Part shown: positions 1 through 9,812 of the stretch, in pieces
How the letters are laid out: each line of letters begins with the position of its first letter
How positions within the stretch are numbered: position 1 is the first letter of the stretch
Source: Mycobacterium sp.
GTDB lineage: Bacteria > Actinomycetota > Actinomycetes > Mycobacteriales > Mycobacteriaceae
Direction: 5' to 3'
NCBI GenBank assembly: GCA_003987775.1
Contig: RXJD01000037.1
Location: 1-64,000, forward strand
Length of the DNA stretch: 64,000 nucleotides
Translations under genes and position numbers: made by a program
Notes under the pieces: generated by a model
What the model saw: only the letters and a program-made list of their open reading frames with translations
What the model was told of the DNA's origin: nothing
Databases searched by the model: none

Positions 1-428
1 GCACCCGCATCCCCCTGACCACCCTGATCCGCTGGGCCGCCACCGCGCATCACTACCTGGCGGTCTTCGACCAGGCCAAGCCGTTAGCCCTGTACCACAC
101 CAAGCGATTGGCCAACCTCGCCCAGCGAATGATGTTGCTGGCCAAAGAAGGCGGCTGCACCCGCCCAGGCTGCGACACCCCCGGTTACCACTGCCAAGTG
201 CATCACGTCTCCGGGTGGACCAACACCTACCTCACCGACATCCACGACCTCACCCTCGCGTGCGGACCCGATAACCGCCTCGCCGAAAAAGGCTGGACCA
301 CCCGCAAAAACGCCCACGGCCACACCGAATGGCTCCCACCCGCCCACCTGGATCACGGACAACCCCGCATCAACACATTCCACCATCCTGAAAAGCTATT
401 CACGCCCGACGAAGAAGACGACCCATAG
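1..428 (+). CDS. DUF222/HNH endonuclease domain protein (13E12 repeat family), C-terminal part
   Basis: The frame is open from the window edge (first full codon at 3) to the TAG ending at 428, so only the C-terminus is present. The visible ~140 residues contain an HNH nuclease core: a CTRPGC zinc knuckle, then CQVHHVSGW with the paired histidines, then DLTLACGPDNRL with the downstream asparagine. This order is typical of the DUF222/HNH proteins known in mycobacteria as the 13E12 repeat family, which occur in many copies and behave like selfish or mobile elements. The N-terminal DUF222 part must lie upstream of the window. Family placement is confident; the cellular role is not established. 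Confidence 0.8.
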   Translation, partial: TRIPLTTLIRWAATAHHYLAVFDQAKPLALYHTKRLANLAQRMMLLAKEGGCTRPGCDTPGYHCQVHHVSGWTNTYLTDIHDLTLACGPDNRLAEKGWTTRKNAHGHTEWLPPAHLDHGQPRINTFHHPEKLFTPDEEDDP

Positions 429-493
429 CTGCCGCAACGCCCGACCGCGGCGGTATCGTGGGCCTGCGGAAATTCACGGCGAAAGGGACCCAG

Positions 494-1366
494 GTGTCAA
501 CACCGAACGAGCCCGCCAACATCGGACGGTTGTTGCTGCGCTGCCACGACCGCCCGGGCATCATCGCCGCAGTGAGCACCTTCCTCACTCAGGCCGGTGC
601 CAACATCATCTCGCTGGACCAGCATTCCACGGCACCCGAAGGCGGAACTTTCCTGCAGCGGGCGATCTTTCACCTGCCGGGTCTGACCGCGGCAATCGAC
701 GGACTGGGGCGCGAGTTCGGCGATTCTGTCGCCGAGAAGTTCGGCATCGACTACCGGTTCACCGAAGCCGCCAGACCCAAGCGGGTGGCCATCATGGCAT
801 CCAAGGATGACCACTGCCTGCTGGACCTGTTGTGGCGCAACCGACGTGGTGAGCTTCAGATGTCCATCGCCATGGTGATCGCCAACCACCCCGACCTGGC
901 AGAGCAGGTACGTCCCTTCGGCGTCCCATTTGTTCACATCCCCGCCACCCGTGACACGCGCGCCGAGGCCGAACAGCGCCAGCTCCAATTACTCAGCGGC
1001 AACGTCGATTTAGTGGTCCTTGCCCGCTATATGCAGATTCTGACGCCGGAGTTCCTGGCTGCCGTCGGCTGCCCGCTGATCAACATCCACCACTCGTTCC
1101 TGCCCGCCTTCATCGGTGCGGCGCCCTACAAGCGGGCCCGGGAGCGCGGTGTCAAACTCGTCGGCGCCACGGCGCATTACGTCACCGAAGTCCTCGACGA
1201 GGGTCCGATCATCGAACAGGACGTGGTGCGAGTCAGCCACACCGACACCGTCGAAGATCTGGTGCGGGTCGGCGCCGATGTCGAGCGCGCCGTGCTGTCG
1301 CGGGCGGTGTTGTGGCACTGCCAGGACCGCGTCATCGTGCACGGCAACCAGACCATCGTCTTCTAG
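494..1366 (+). CDS. purU: Formyltetrahydrofolate deformylase
   Basis: Hydrolyses 10-formyl-THF to THF and formate, balancing one-carbon pools and feeding formate to purine synthesis. The 290-residue protein has an N-terminal ACT domain (about residues 8-85) and a C-terminal formyltransferase-fold domain. It carries the NIHHSFLP catalytic segment (Asn197, His199/200) and a conserved Asp near 235 in the TEVLDEGP motif. I chose the GTG at 494 because an AAGGGA Shine-Dalgarno sits about 6 bases upstream; a GTG at 458 in the same frame lacks one. The gene is convergent with the epimerase on the other strand, and the two TAG stops share the palindrome CTAG. Confidence 0.95.
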   Translation: MSTPNEPANIGRLLLRCHDRPGIIAAVSTFLTQAGANIISLDQHSTAPEGGTFLQRAIFHLPGLTAAIDGLGREFGDSVAEKFGIDYRFTEAARPKRVAIMASKDDHCLLDLLWRNRRGELQMSIAMVIANHPDLAEQVRPFGVPFVHIPATRDTRAEAEQRQLQLLSGNVDLVVLARYMQILTPEFLAAVGCPLINIHHSFLPAFIGAAPYKRARERGVKLVGATAHYVTEVLDEGPIIEQDVVRVSHTDTVEDLVRVGADVERAVLSRAVLWHCQDRVIVHGNQTIVF

Positions 1367-2421
1367 GCTGTTGCGACGTCCATCGCCGTGCTGCCGAACC
1401 GTGCACCGAGGGCGGCCCATGCATCGGCGTACTGCCCCGGCGATTTCCGATACGCCCCTTGACGTTTGATGAACCCGCGGGCCAACGGGACGACGACTCG
1501 TCGCGGGTAGCGCTTCCACCCGGTCTGCGCGCGCATCTCGGCCAGCATCTCCGGCCACGAATGGTGCTGGAATTGCAACGCCTGCTGCGCCGGCGCCACA
1601 TCCATCCAGTCCGCGTTGGGATACCAGCCGTCGTCATTATTGGGGTCGCCGGGGCGGCCCTGTGGCATCAGACCAGGCATGCCCTGAGCGGCCGCCATCG
1701 CCGAGGCGATCTCGCCCTGCCGTAACAGGTGCGACTCGTCGCCGCCGATCAGAAAGATCTCACCGGCGACGTCGTTACCCGCGGCCGCCGCGAATGCCGC
1801 TGCCACATCGCGGGTATCGACGGAATGCACCCGGCCGTCCGAGGGCAGCGCACTGCTGAAGTACATGATGTCGCGCGTAACAGGCATCGCCCTCGGATCG
1901 ATGCTCAGCACGCCGCCGAGCCGCAAGACCACCCAGTCCAGCCCGGAGGACCGCACACATTCTTCGGCTTCGAGTTTGTGTCCTCCGTAGAGCTCGCAGG
2001 GCCGAAGCGGCGTGTCGACGGTGATCAACTCGGGATGGCGATGGGGATTGCGCGAGCCGTAGATCGCAGTGCTGGACGCATGCAGAAACCGCGGCGGGTT
2101 CGGCTGATCCTGTGCGGCGCGCACCAGCGAAGCGGTGGCACCGACGTTCAGCCTGCGGGCGAATCCGGCGTCGCGGTACACCAGCGGCGGGATCACCGCG
2201 GCAAGGTGGACGATCACGTCCGGCGTCGACTCCGCGACCAGCGAGCTCACCTGAGCGGAATCAATCAGGTCAACCCGCCGGGTCTCCACGCGCGGCGGCA
2301 ACGTGTCATAGGTCTTGTGATGCGCCGTGGCGATCACCCGCCACCCGTCGGCCGCAAACCGTCTGACGGTCTCAGTCCCGACAAGACCGAAAGCACCGGT
2401 GATCAGTACGGTTCCCGACAT
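1363..2421 (-). CDS. NAD-dependent epimerase/dehydratase (extended SDR)
   Basis: A 352-residue extended short-chain dehydrogenase. The N-terminal TGAFGLVG nucleotide-binding turn (residues 8-15), a VIVHLAAV strand and a YGGHK catalytic YxxxK motif (near 152) are all visible. No substrate-specific signature is recognisable, so a sugar-nucleotide or lipid-linked substrate is only a guess. The gene is not part of the M. tuberculosis order as I remember it and lies with the next two genes in an insertion between purU and coaD. A perfect 14-bp palindrome 20 bases upstream of the ATG suggests control by a TetR-type repressor. Confidence 0.8.
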   Translation of the reverse strand: MSGTVLITGAFGLVGTETVRRFAADGWRVIATAHHKTYDTLPPRVETRRVDLIDSAQVSSLVAESTPDVIVHLAAVIPPLVYRDAGFARRLNVGATASLVRAAQDQPNPPRFLHASSTAIYGSRNPHRHPELITVDTPLRPCELYGGHKLEAEECVRSSGLDWVVLRLGGVLSIDPRAMPVTRDIMYFSSALPSDGRVHSVDTRDVAAAFAAAAGNDVAGEIFLIGGDESHLLRQGEIASAMAAAQGMPGLMPQGRPGDPNNDDGWYPNADWMDVAPAQQALQFQHHSWPEMLAEMRAQTGWKRYPRRVVVPLARGFIKRQGAYRKSPGQYADAWAALGARFGSTAMDVATA

Positions 2422-2736
2422 GGCAGTCCTCGATCCCGCCGAACAACGTTGTTCTGCGCAGGACCGTAACTCAAGCAGGAGCCACAGCGCTATACCTCGA
2501 GCAGTCCCGGGTTTCTTTGCAGTACAAGGCGAGCGCCCCGATCAACCGGTCGCGGATCGCGTACCGCTCGACCATGCCGCCGCTGCGACGAACCCGCCGA
2601 CCACGGACCGGCACGTCGCGATGTCCTGCGGGTTACCCTCCGCACCAAGACTTTCAGAAGATTCCGCCAAGCACCCGGCCTCAGTCTTGCTGCAACGGCA
2701 ATCCCGCCGCCTGATCAAAGCGAAGTGAGGCAACAC
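2422..2736. other. Intergenic region between divergent epimerase and small secreted peptide gene
   Basis: About 315 bases with no credible gene. It contains the GAACAACGTTGTTC palindrome at 2441-2454 next to the epimerase start. At its right end is the GTGAGG ribosome-binding site of the small secreted peptide gene. Nothing else stands out. Confidence 0.6.
2441..2454. promoter_or_regulatory. Perfect 14-bp palindrome, probable repressor operator
   Basis: GAACAACGTTGTTC is a perfect inverted repeat ending 20 bases before the ATG (at 2421) of the minus-strand epimerase gene. The position and form fit a TetR-family operator. The mycobacterial LexA box has a four-base spacer between GAAC and GTTC; here it is six, so LexA is unlikely. 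Confidence 0.45.
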
Positions 2737-2916
2737 ATGAACACCACCCGTATCCGCGCGCTTGCCGGCATGTCGCTGCTGGCCTCGGCCATCGGCCTGG
2801 CGGCGCTCGGGACCGCGACGGCCGGCGCCGCTCCGAGCCACCAGCCCGAGTATGGCACCTACACCTGCTACGACTACGCCACGCAGACGTTCTACACCTG
2901 CTACGACCCCAGCTAG
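2737..2916 (+). CDS. Tiny secreted Tyr/Cys-rich peptide
   Basis: Encodes 59 residues. The first ~34 form a Sec signal peptide: basic MNTTRIR, a hydrophobic core, and an AGA-A cleavage site. The predicted mature peptide is only about 27 residues and contains a repeated motif, TYTCYD then FYTCYD. This gives two cysteines ten residues apart that could form one disulfide after export. The ATG at 2737 is preferred over the in-frame GTG at 2725 because GTGAGG lies at the right distance upstream. The next gene starts 26 bases downstream, so the two are probably co-transcribed. Function is unknown and no family is recognised. Confidence 0.65.
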   Translation: MNTTRIRALAGMSLLASAIGLAALGTATAGAAPSHQPEYGTYTCYDYATQTFYTCYDPS

Positions 2917-2942
2917 ATGTCCCGGGATGCAAAGATCGGGTC

Positions 2943-3902
2943 GTGCAGGGTTACGACATCATCGGCGACATCCACGGCTGCGCTGCCGCTCTGGAGACGC
3001 TGCTGGCCGAACTCGGCTATCAGCACCGGAGCGGCACGCTCCGCCATCCCGAGCGGCAAGCGATCTTCGTCGGCGATCTGGTTGACCGCGGCAGTGAGCA
3101 ACTGCAAGTCCTCGAGCTCGTCAAAAGCATGGTCGACGCCGGCAGCGCCCAAATCGTCATGGGCAACCACGAATTCAACGCGATCGGGTATGCGACCGAA
3201 CATCCCGCCGGCAGCGGGCGCCATCTGCGCGAGCACAGCGACAAGAACAACCGGCAGCACCGGCAGTTCCTGGATCAGCTCACCGACGACCAACGGGCTC
3301 ATTACGTGGCGTGGTTCGCGACCCTGCCACTGTGGCTCGACCTTGGCGATCTGCGGGTGGTGCACGCCTGCTGGCACGCAGAATCGATTAAAAGTCTTGA
3401 GCAACAACTCGGTTCGTCCGGTTTCACCGCTGCCGACCAGATCGTCGATGCCTCCACAAAAGGCCACCAGCTCTACGAAGCCGTCGAAGTGCTCCTGAAA
3501 GGACCCGAGATCAGCCTGACGGCCAGGAAACTCCCGCACTTCAAAGACAAGGACGGCCACCTGCGCGGGGCCGCCAGAATCCGCTGGTGGGACGGCAATG
3601 CCACCACGCTGCGCCAAATAGCCGAAATAGCAGAGACATTCACGGCCCCGGACGGCACACCGTATCCCCCACTGCCCGACATTGAGGTCTCGCCGCACGA
3701 GCGTTCCTACACCTACACCCAGACGGTGCCGGTGTTCTACGGCCACTACTGGCGCAACGGCGCCCCGCAACATACCCGCGACTGGACCGCACACTGCGCC
3801 TGCGTGGACTTCAGCGCGGCGAAAGGCGGCAAGCTGACCGCCTACCGCTGGTCCGGTGAGAGCACCATCCAGGCCGAGAACTATTGGCAGCTGGGCGGCT
3901 AA
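2943..3902 (+). CDS. Calcineurin-like metallophosphoesterase (PPP/ApaH-like)
   Basis: A 319-residue hydrolase with the three classic metal-binding motifs of the PPP phosphatase family: GDIHG (residues 8-12), GDLVDRG (44-50) and GNHE (74-77). Later histidines (for example in VVHACWH) probably complete the di-metal site. Substrates in the family include dinucleoside polyphosphates and phosphoproteins; the sequence does not decide between them. The start is the GTG at 2943, just downstream of the secreted-peptide gene. The 3' end is convergent with coaD and the two stop codons overlap by two bases. Confidence 0.85.
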   Translation: MQGYDIIGDIHGCAAALETLLAELGYQHRSGTLRHPERQAIFVGDLVDRGSEQLQVLELVKSMVDAGSAQIVMGNHEFNAIGYATEHPAGSGRHLREHSDKNNRQHRQFLDQLTDDQRAHYVAWFATLPLWLDLGDLRVVHACWHAESIKSLEQQLGSSGFTAADQIVDASTKGHQLYEAVEVLLKGPEISLTARKLPHFKDKDGHLRGAARIRWWDGNATTLRQIAEIAETFTAPDGTPYPPLPDIEVSPHERSYTYTQTVPVFYGHYWRNGAPQHTRDWTAHCACVDFSAAKGGKLTAYRWSGESTIQAENYWQLGG

Positions 3903-4384
3903 CCGCTGCGCCGCGCCAGGTGCTCACGCAGGCGGCGGTTGACGGGCTCGGGCAACAGCTCGGTCACATCACCGCCGAGCATCGCGACTTCTTTGGCCAG
4001 CGATGACGACACGAACGAGTATCGCGGAGCGGTCGCGACGAAAAACGTGTCAACCCCGGCGACATGTTTGTTCATCTGCGCCATCTGCAGCTCGTATTCG
4101 AAGTCCGTGCCTGTCCTGAGACCTTTCACGATCGCGTTCATGCCCTGGGACCGGACGAAGTCGACCACCAGGCCCTGACCGGATTCCACCCGCAGATTAG
4201 GCAGGTGTGTCGTCGATTCCTCGATCATCGCGATCCGCTCATCGAGGTCGAACATGCCCTTCTTGGCCGGGTTGACCAGAATCGCGACCACCACCTCGTC
4301 GAACTGGGCCGCGGCGCGTTCGAAAACGTCGATGTGGCCCAACGTCACCGGGTCAAAGGACCCCGGACATACCGCGCCTGCCAT
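3899..4384 (-). CDS. coaD: Phosphopantetheine adenylyltransferase
   Basis: Transfers AMP from ATP to 4'-phosphopantetheine, the penultimate step of coenzyme A synthesis. The 161-residue length matches the mycobacterial enzyme. The nucleotidyltransferase signature [10 protein letters not shown] lies at residues 8-17, and the RYSFVSSSL segment near residue 130 is the conserved C-terminal nucleotide-binding loop. The longer open frame starts at 4462, but the family start is [11 protein letters not shown] at 4384. It lies 11 bases downstream of the rsmD stop and belongs to the pca-rsmD-coaD run. Confidence 0.96.
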   Translation of the reverse strand: MAGAVCPGSFDPVTLGHIDVFERAAAQFDEVVVAILVNPAKKGMFDLDERIAMIEESTTHLPNLRVESGQGLVVDFVRSQGMNAIVKGLRTGTDFEYELQMAQMNKHVAGVDTFFVATAPRYSFVSSSLAKEVAMLGGDVTELLPEPVNRRLREHLARRSG

Positions 4385-4395
4385 AGGAGACGACG

Positions 4396-4962
4396 CTACA
4401 CGGCGTCGTTGATCACTTCGGCCAGCTCCAGACGAGTGTCGCCGTAAACCCGCTCGGGCCACACCTCCCAGCCGTCGGGCCAGGTCAGCGGCGCACTTCC
4501 GACACCGCGCTCCACCACCGCCACGGTTCCGTCGCGCACCCAGCCGTGCGCGCCCAACGCACCCAGAATGACGTTCAGGTCCGCGGTTTCGGTGTCGTAG
4601 GGCGGGTCGGCGAGCACCAGGTCAACCGGCGTCGGCGCCCCCGCCGCCAGCACCGAGGCGACGGTGCCCCGGCGCACCACGGCGCCGGGCAGACCCACGG
4701 CGGCGATGTTGCGGTCCAGAACGGCCGCGGTGCGCTGGTCGGCCTCGACGAACAACGCGGACGCCGCCCCTCGCGATAGAGCCTCCAGCCCGAGAGCGCC
4801 CGATCCCGCATACAGATCGAGCACCGCCAGGCCGGCGAAGTCCAGCCGCACCGTCAGGATGTTGAACAGCGACTCGCGCACCCGGTCGGTAGTCGGCCTG
4901 GTCCCCCGCGGCGGCACCGTCAGCCTTCTGCCCCCGGCTGTCCCACCGATAATGCGCGTCAG
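4396..4962 (-). CDS. rsmD: 16S rRNA (guanine966-N2)-methyltransferase
   Basis: SAM-dependent enzyme that methylates G966 of 16S rRNA in the small subunit. The SAM-binding motif [19 protein letters not shown] and the catalytic DPPY (in [10 protein letters not shown]) are intact. The family begins with (M)TRIIGG; here that segment is encoded upstream of the first ATG/GTG/TTG. The only codon at the expected start is CTG at 4960-4962, overlapping the pca TGA as CTGA. A GTG at 4917 would remove the conserved [12 protein letters not shown] segment. I therefore place the start at the CTG, with moderate confidence, giving 188 residues. Confidence 0.88.
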   Translation of the reverse strand: MTRIIGGTAGGRRLTVPPRGTRPTTDRVRESLFNILTVRLDFAGLAVLDLYAGSGALGLEALSRGAASALFVEADQRTAAVLDRNIAAVGLPGAVVRRGTVASVLAAGAPTPVDLVLADPPYDTETADLNVILGALGAHGWVRDGTVAVVERGVGSAPLTWPDGWEVWPERVYGDTRLELAEVINDAV

Positions 4963-7900
4963 CGCAGCACCACCAGCAGGTCCCCGCCTTCCACCTGGGC
5001 GGTACTCGACACGGCGACACGCTCCACGGCGCCGTCGCCGGGTGCGGTGATCGGAGCTTCCATCTTCATCGCCTCGATGGTGGCGATGGTCTGCCCCGCA
5101 GCCACCTCATCGCCGGCCGAGACGCTCACGGTGACGACTCCGGCGAACGGTGCCGCAACATGATTCGGGTTGCCGCGCTCGGCTTTCTCGGCGGTCGGTA
5201 CGGCACTGGCGATGCTGCGGTCGCGCACCAGCACCGGCCGCAGTTGGCCGTTGATGATGCACATGACGGTACGCATGCCACGCTCGTCGGGTTCGGAGAT
5301 CGCCTCCAGCCCGATCAACAGCTCCACGCCGCGCTCCAGCTTCACCCGGTGCTCTTCGCCCTGGCGCAGGCCGTAGAAGAACTGGTTGGCCGACAACTGC
5401 GAAGTATCGCCGTAGTTATCCCGGTGCTCCTCGAATTCCTTTGTCGGACCGGGGAACAGCAGCCGGTTCAAGGTGGCTTGGCGTTTCGGCCCCGGTGCCG
5501 ACAGCGCATTCTCGTCGTCGGCGGACAGCGTCGGGGCAGGCTTGGCCGGCGCACGACCGGCCAGCGCCTTCGAGCGCAGCGGCTCCGGCCACCCGCCGGC
5601 GGGATCCCCGAGCTCGCCACGCAGGAAGCCCAGCACCGAATCCGGGATGTCGAAACGAGCCGGTTCCGAAGCGAATTCGTCGGCGGTGAGGCCCGAGCCC
5701 ACCAGCGCCAGCGCCAGGTCGCCGACCACCTTCGACGACGGAGTCACCTTGATCAGCCGGCCCAGCACCCGGTCGGCTCCCGCGTATGCCTCTTCGATCT
5801 CCTCGAACCGGTCACCGAGCCCCAGCGCGATCGCCTGCTGGCGCAGGTTGGACAACTGGCCGCCCGGAATCTCGTGATGGTAGACCCGCCCCGTCGGGCC
5901 GGGAAGCCCGGACTCGAAGGGCGCGTACACCTTTCGCAACGCCTCCCAGTACGGCTCCAGCGCGCACACCGCCGACAGCGACAGGCCGGTGTCGTACTCG
6001 GTGTGCGCGGCGGCGGCCACGATCGAACTCAGCGACGGCTGGCTGGTGGTGCCTGCCATCGGCGCCGCCGCCCCGTCCACCGCGTCCGCCCCCGCCTGCC
6101 AGGCCGCCACGTAGCTGCCGAGCTGACCACCCGGGGTGTCGTGGGTGTGCACGTGCACGGGCAGGTCGAACCGGCTGCGCAGCGCGCTGACCAGCGTGTG
6201 GGCGGCCGGCGCCCGTAACAGACCCGCCATGTCCTTGATGGCCAGCACGTGCGCGCCGGCCTCCACGATGCTCTCCGCCAGCCGCAGATAGTAGTCGAGG
6301 GTGTACAGCCGCTCCCCCGGGTCGGACAGGTCGCCGGTGTAACACATCGCGACTTCCGCTATCGCAGAACCGGTTTCGCGCACCGCGTCGATGGCCGGGC
6401 GCATCGAGTCGAGGTTATTGAGCGCGTCGAAGATCCGGAAGATGTCGATGCCGGTGGCCGTCGCCTCCTCGATGAACGCCGACGTGACGATCTCCGGATA
6501 GGGCGTGTATCCCACCGTGTTCCGGCCCCGCAACAGCATCTGCAGGCAGATGTTGGGAATCGATTCGCGCAGAGCGGCCAGCCGCTCCCACGGGTCTTCC
6601 TTGAGGAAACGCAGCGCCACGTCGTAGGTCGCCCCGCCCCAGCACTCCACCGACAACAGCTGGGGTGTGGTCCGGGCGAGATGCGGTGCCACCATCAACA
6701 ATCCGCTGGTGCGTACGCGGGTCGCCAGCAGCGACTGGTGCGCGTCGCGGAACGTCGTGTCGGTCACTCCGACTGCCGGCGACTCCCGCAGCCAGCGCGC
6801 AAAGCCTTCCGGACCCAACTCGACCAGCCGTTGCTTGGATCCGGCCGGGGGCGGGGTGTCCCGGTCGATTGCGGGCAACTTGTCCTGCGGGTAGACCTTC
6901 GACGGCCGCGTACCGTGTGGCTTGTTGACGGTGACGTCGGCCAGGTAGTTCAGGATCTTGGTACCGCGGTCGGCCGAGGTGCGGGCCGTCAGCAGGTGCG
7001 GCCGGTCGTCGATGAACGACGTGGTGACGCGTCCGGCCTGGAAGTCCGGGTCGTCCAGAACCGCTTGCAGGAACGGGATATTCGTCGAGACCCCGCGGAT
7101 CCGGAACTCGGCCATCGCGCGGCGCGCCCGGTTGACCGCGGTCTGGAAGTCCCTGCCCCGGCAGGTCAGTTTGACCAGCATGGAGTCGAAGTGCGCACTG
7201 ATCTCGGCGCCCAGGTTCGTGCTGCCGTCCAGCCGGATGCCGGCGCCGCCCGGCGTCCGCAGCGCGCTGATCCGCCCGGTGTCGGGCCGGAAACCGTTGG
7301 CCGGATCCTCGGTGGTGATGCGGCATTGCAACGCGGCACCATGCGGCCGCACGGCGTCCTGCGTCAGACCCAGATCCTCGAGCGTCTCCCCGGAAGCGAT
7401 GCGCAGCTGGCTGGAAACCAGGTCGACGTCGGTGATCTCCTCGGTGACGGTGTGCTCCACCTGAATTCGGGGGTTCATCTCGATGAAGACGTAGTCGCCG
7501 CTCTCATCCAGCAGGAACTCGACCGTTCCGGCACAGCTGTATCCGATGTGGCGGGCGAAAGCGACCGCGTCACCGCAGATCTTGTCGCGCAGTTCCGGCG
7601 ACAGGTTCGGCGCCGGCGCCAGTTCGATGACCTTCTGGTGACGGCGCTGCACGCTGCAGTCGCGCTCGTAGAGGTGGATCACGTTGCCGTGCGTGTCGGC
7701 CAGGATCTGCACCTCGATGTGGCGCGGCCGCAGCACGGCTTGTTCCAGGTACACCGTCGGGTCGCCGAACGCCGACTCGGCTTCCCGGCTCGCCGCCTCG
7801 ATCGCCTCGGGCAGCGCCGCGCTGTCGGTGACGCGCCGCATGCCGCGCCCCCCGCCACCGGCAACGGCCTTGACGAACAACGGGAATCGCATGGACTGCG

Positions 7901-8342
7901 ACGCCGAAACCAGTTCGTCCACCGACGACGACGGCGCCGAGGACTCCAGCACCGGCAGTCCCGATTCCCGGGCAGCTGCGATCGCCCGCGACTTATTGCC
8001 GGTCAGCTCAAGCACTTCGGCGCCGGGACCCACGAAAGCGATGCCCGCCGCCGCGCACGAGGCGGCCAGATCCGGGTTCTCCGAGAGGAATCCGTAACCG
8101 GGATAAACGGCGTCCGCCCCGCAGCGGAGGGCGGTCTCGACGATCTCGTCGACGGACAGATACGCCCGCACCGGGTGACCGACTTCGCCGATCTGGTACG
8201 ACTCGTCAGCCTTCAATCGGTGCAGTGAGTTGCGGTCCTCGTAGGAATAGACCGCCACGGTACCCACACCGAGTTCGTAGGCGGCGCGGAACGCGCGGAT
8301 CGCGATCTCGCCGCGATTGGCCACCAGCACTTTGGAGATCAC
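4959..8342 (-). CDS. pca: Pyruvate carboxylase
   Basis: Biotin-dependent anaplerotic enzyme making oxaloacetate from pyruvate and bicarbonate. At 1127 residues it is full length. It has an N-terminal biotin carboxylase/ATP-grasp domain (to about 450, with GGGGRGMR and the [17 protein letters not shown] segment), a central carboxyltransferase TIM barrel (from [17 protein letters not shown]), and a C-terminal biotinyl domain with EAMKM, biotinylated lysine near 1093. It leads the pca-rsmD-coaD run. A long open frame on the opposite strand is a codon-bias shadow. Confidence 0.97.
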   Translation of the reverse strand: MISKVLVANRGEIAIRAFRAAYELGVGTVAVYSYEDRNSLHRLKADESYQIGEVGHPVRAYLSVDEIVETALRCGADAVYPGYGFLSENPDLAASCAAAGIAFVGPGAEVLELTGNKSRAIAAARESGLPVLESSAPSSSVDELVSASQSMRFPLFVKAVAGGGGRGMRRVTDSAALPEAIEAASREAESAFGDPTVYLEQAVLRPRHIEVQILADTHGNVIHLYERDCSVQRRHQKVIELAPAPNLSPELRDKICGDAVAFARHIGYSCAGTVEFLLDESGDYVFIEMNPRIQVEHTVTEEITDVDLVSSQLRIASGETLEDLGLTQDAVRPHGAALQCRITTEDPANGFRPDTGRISALRTPGGAGIRLDGSTNLGAEISAHFDSMLVKLTCRGRDFQTAVNRARRAMAEFRIRGVSTNIPFLQAVLDDPDFQAGRVTTSFIDDRPHLLTARTSADRGTKILNYLADVTVNKPHGTRPSKVYPQDKLPAIDRDTPPPAGSKQRLVELGPEGFARWLRESPAVGVTDTTFRDAHQSLLATRVRTSGLLMVAPHLARTTPQLLSVECWGGATYDVALRFLKEDPWERLAALRESIPNICLQMLLRGRNTVGYTPYPEIVTSAFIEEATATGIDIFRIFDALNNLDSMRPAIDAVRETGSAIAEVAMCYTGDLSDPGERLYTLDYYLRLAESIVEAGAHVLAIKDMAGLLRAPAAHTLVSALRSRFDLPVHVHTHDTPGGQLGSYVAAWQAGADAVDGAAAPMAGTTSQPSLSSIVAAAAHTEYDTGLSLSAVCALEPYWEALRKVYAPFESGLPGPTGRVYHHEIPGGQLSNLRQQAIALGLGDRFEEIEEAYAGADRVLGRLIKVTPSSKVVGDLALALVGSGLTADEFASEPARFDIPDSVLGFLRGELGDPAGGWPEPLRSKALAGRAPAKPAPTLSADDENALSAPGPKRQATLNRLLFPGPTKEFEEHRDNYGDTSQLSANQFFYGLRQGEEHRVKLERGVELLIGLEAISEPDERGMRTVMCIINGQLRPVLVRDRSIASAVPTAEKAERGNPNHVAAPFAGVVTVSVSAGDEVAAGQTIATIEAMKMEAPITAPGDGAVERVAVSSTAQVEGGDLLVVLR

Positions 8343-8355
8343 CCTTGACCCCCTT

Positions 8356-8979
8356 TCAGATGAGCGTCGACCAATAGTTCCAGAAGCGAACCAGAATCAG
8401 GAGGAAAACGGCGGTGAACCAGAACGTCACGATCGACCACCGCCAGCCGAACAGCAACCGCCAGCCGGCACGGTCCTCGAGTGCCGGACGCAGAAGGATG
8501 GACCCGACCACCACCAGCATCGTGACGGTGACGGCCCAGACCACCATGCAGTACGGGCACAGTGCCCCGATCCGGTACAGGCTCTGGAAGATCAGCCAGT
8601 GCACGAACCCGGCGCCGATCAGCAGGCCGACCGCCATCCCGGCCCAATACCACCGTGGCAGCGGCACTTTGGCCACCGCCAGCACTCCGGTGACCACCGC
8701 CACGGTGAAGCCCGCGATGCCGACCAGCGGATTGGGGAAGCCCATCAGGGACGCCTGCGAGGTCACCATCACCGAGCCGCACGACATGATCGGGTTGATG
8801 TTGCAGGACGGCACGTAGGACGGGTTGCGCAGTATCTCGATCTTCTCCACGGTCAGGGTGATCGAGGCGAGCAGGCCGATCACACCGCCGATCAGTACCC
8901 ACCATGCGCTCAGTACGGGCACCCCCACGCCCGCCTGTTTCAGGTCGCCGGATTCCTCGGCGGCTACGTCGACGGACAC
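8356..8979 (-). CDS. Vitamin K epoxide reductase family integral membrane protein (DsbB-like)
   Basis: Reoxidises the periplasmic DsbA-like partner and passes electrons to menaquinone. The 207-residue protein has several membrane segments, the loop cysteine pair Cys59/Cys67 (SCNINPIMSC) and the active-site CPYC (Cys141, Cys144) next to a transmembrane helix. I start at the GTG at 8979, four bases after the stop of the upstream DsbA-like gene; the longer open frame (to 9081) overlaps that gene. Adjacency to its redox partner supports the assignment. Confidence 0.92.
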   Translation of the reverse strand: MSVDVAAEESGDLKQAGVGVPVLSAWWVLIGGVIGLLASITLTVEKIEILRNPSYVPSCNINPIMSCGSVMVTSQASLMGFPNPLVGIAGFTVAVVTGVLAVAKVPLPRWYWAGMAVGLLIGAGFVHWLIFQSLYRIGALCPYCMVVWAVTVTMLVVVGSILLRPALEDRAGWRLLFGWRWSIVTFWFTAVFLLILVRFWNYWSTLI

Positions 8980-8983
8980 GTCT

Positions 8984-9739
8984 TTACGTCTTCGACGCGG
9001 CCGAGGCCTCGTCCATGCCGGGGATGTTGCCGACGATGTCCCGGATCTTGGTGACCAGCGCTTCGGGAGTCGACGGGTCATACTCCTCGCCGTTGATCCG
9101 GATGGTCGGGGTGGCGCGGATGTTGCTCGCGCTCGCCAGGCCGGTGACCTTGGAGATGTACTTGCCGCTGTTGATGCAGTCCGGCACCTGACCCGCGGCG
9201 CCGGCTTCGCGGGCGAGCTCGATCAGTCGCGCGTTGTCCGGGAACTTGGTGCCCGTCTCCGACGGCTGGATGTCCTTGCTGTAAAGCGCCGAATGGAACC
9301 GGCGGAACGCCTCGATGGACTCGTCGGCGACGCAGTAGGCCGCCGCGGCCGCCCGCGACGAGTAGTTCTGGGTGCGCGGGCTGTCCAGGATGGTCACCAT
9401 CGAGTAGTCGGCGGCGATGGCGCCGATGTCGATCAGCTTGGAGACGGTGGGTCCGAAGCCCCGCTCGAAGTTGCCGCAGGCCGGACAGAGGAAGTCCTCG
9501 TAGAACGCGACGACGGCTTTCGGCTTCCCGTTATCGGCCACCAGCTTGCTCGACGTGACGCGGACCGCGCCTTCACCGCTGGCGGTGGTCTTCTTGTGGT
9601 TGGACGTGACGATGTAGAAGACCAGGACGACGGCGAAGATCACCACGATCGCGGTCCCGCCGATCTGGATGAGCCTGCCGAACTTGCCGTCTCCGGACTT
9701 CAGGTCGAGTCGGGCGGGGCGCTTGGGTTTGTCGGCCAC
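8984..9739 (-). CDS. DsbA-like thioredoxin-fold disulfide oxidoreductase, membrane-anchored
   Basis: Introduces disulfides into exported proteins. The 251-residue protein has a short basic cytoplasmic stretch, one transmembrane anchor (about 26-45) and an external thioredoxin/DsbA domain. The active-site CPAC lies at 85-88, a cis-proline loop at RATPTIRI, and two further cysteines (AAYCVAD, PDCINSG) are probably paired. The GTG at 9739 is preceded by GAGG and matches the family start VADKxKRP; an upstream frame start at 9766 is less likely. It forms a two-gene unit with the VKOR gene. Confidence 0.92.
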   Translation of the reverse strand: MADKPKRPARLDLKSGDGKFGRLIQIGGTAIVVIFAVVLVFYIVTSNHKKTTASGEGAVRVTSSKLVADNGKPKAVVAFYEDFLCPACGNFERGFGPTVSKLIDIGAIAADYSMVTILDSPRTQNYSSRAAAAAYCVADESIEAFRRFHSALYSKDIQPSETGTKFPDNARLIELAREAGAAGQVPDCINSGKYISKVTGLASASNIRATPTIRINGEEYDPSTPEALVTKIRDIVGNIPGMDEASAASKT

Positions 9740-9812
9740 GAGATCCTCACGTTTCGTTGACTTCACCCGCAGTCGGGCGCCTCTAGACTACCGACGCCAC
9801 TGGTGCAACCGG

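Noticed and set aside
1-428. Mobile intron or insertion element end
   Set aside because: The HNH motif belongs to a DUF222-type protein; no terminal repeats or transposase are visible in the window.
2441-2454. LexA (SOS) box
   Set aside because: The GAAC and GTTC half-sites are six bases apart; the mycobacterial SOS box needs four.
6249-8228. A 659-codon plus-strand open frame
   Set aside because: Exactly antisense to pca, with an Arg/Gly/Val-rich composition from GC-biased codons and no domain.
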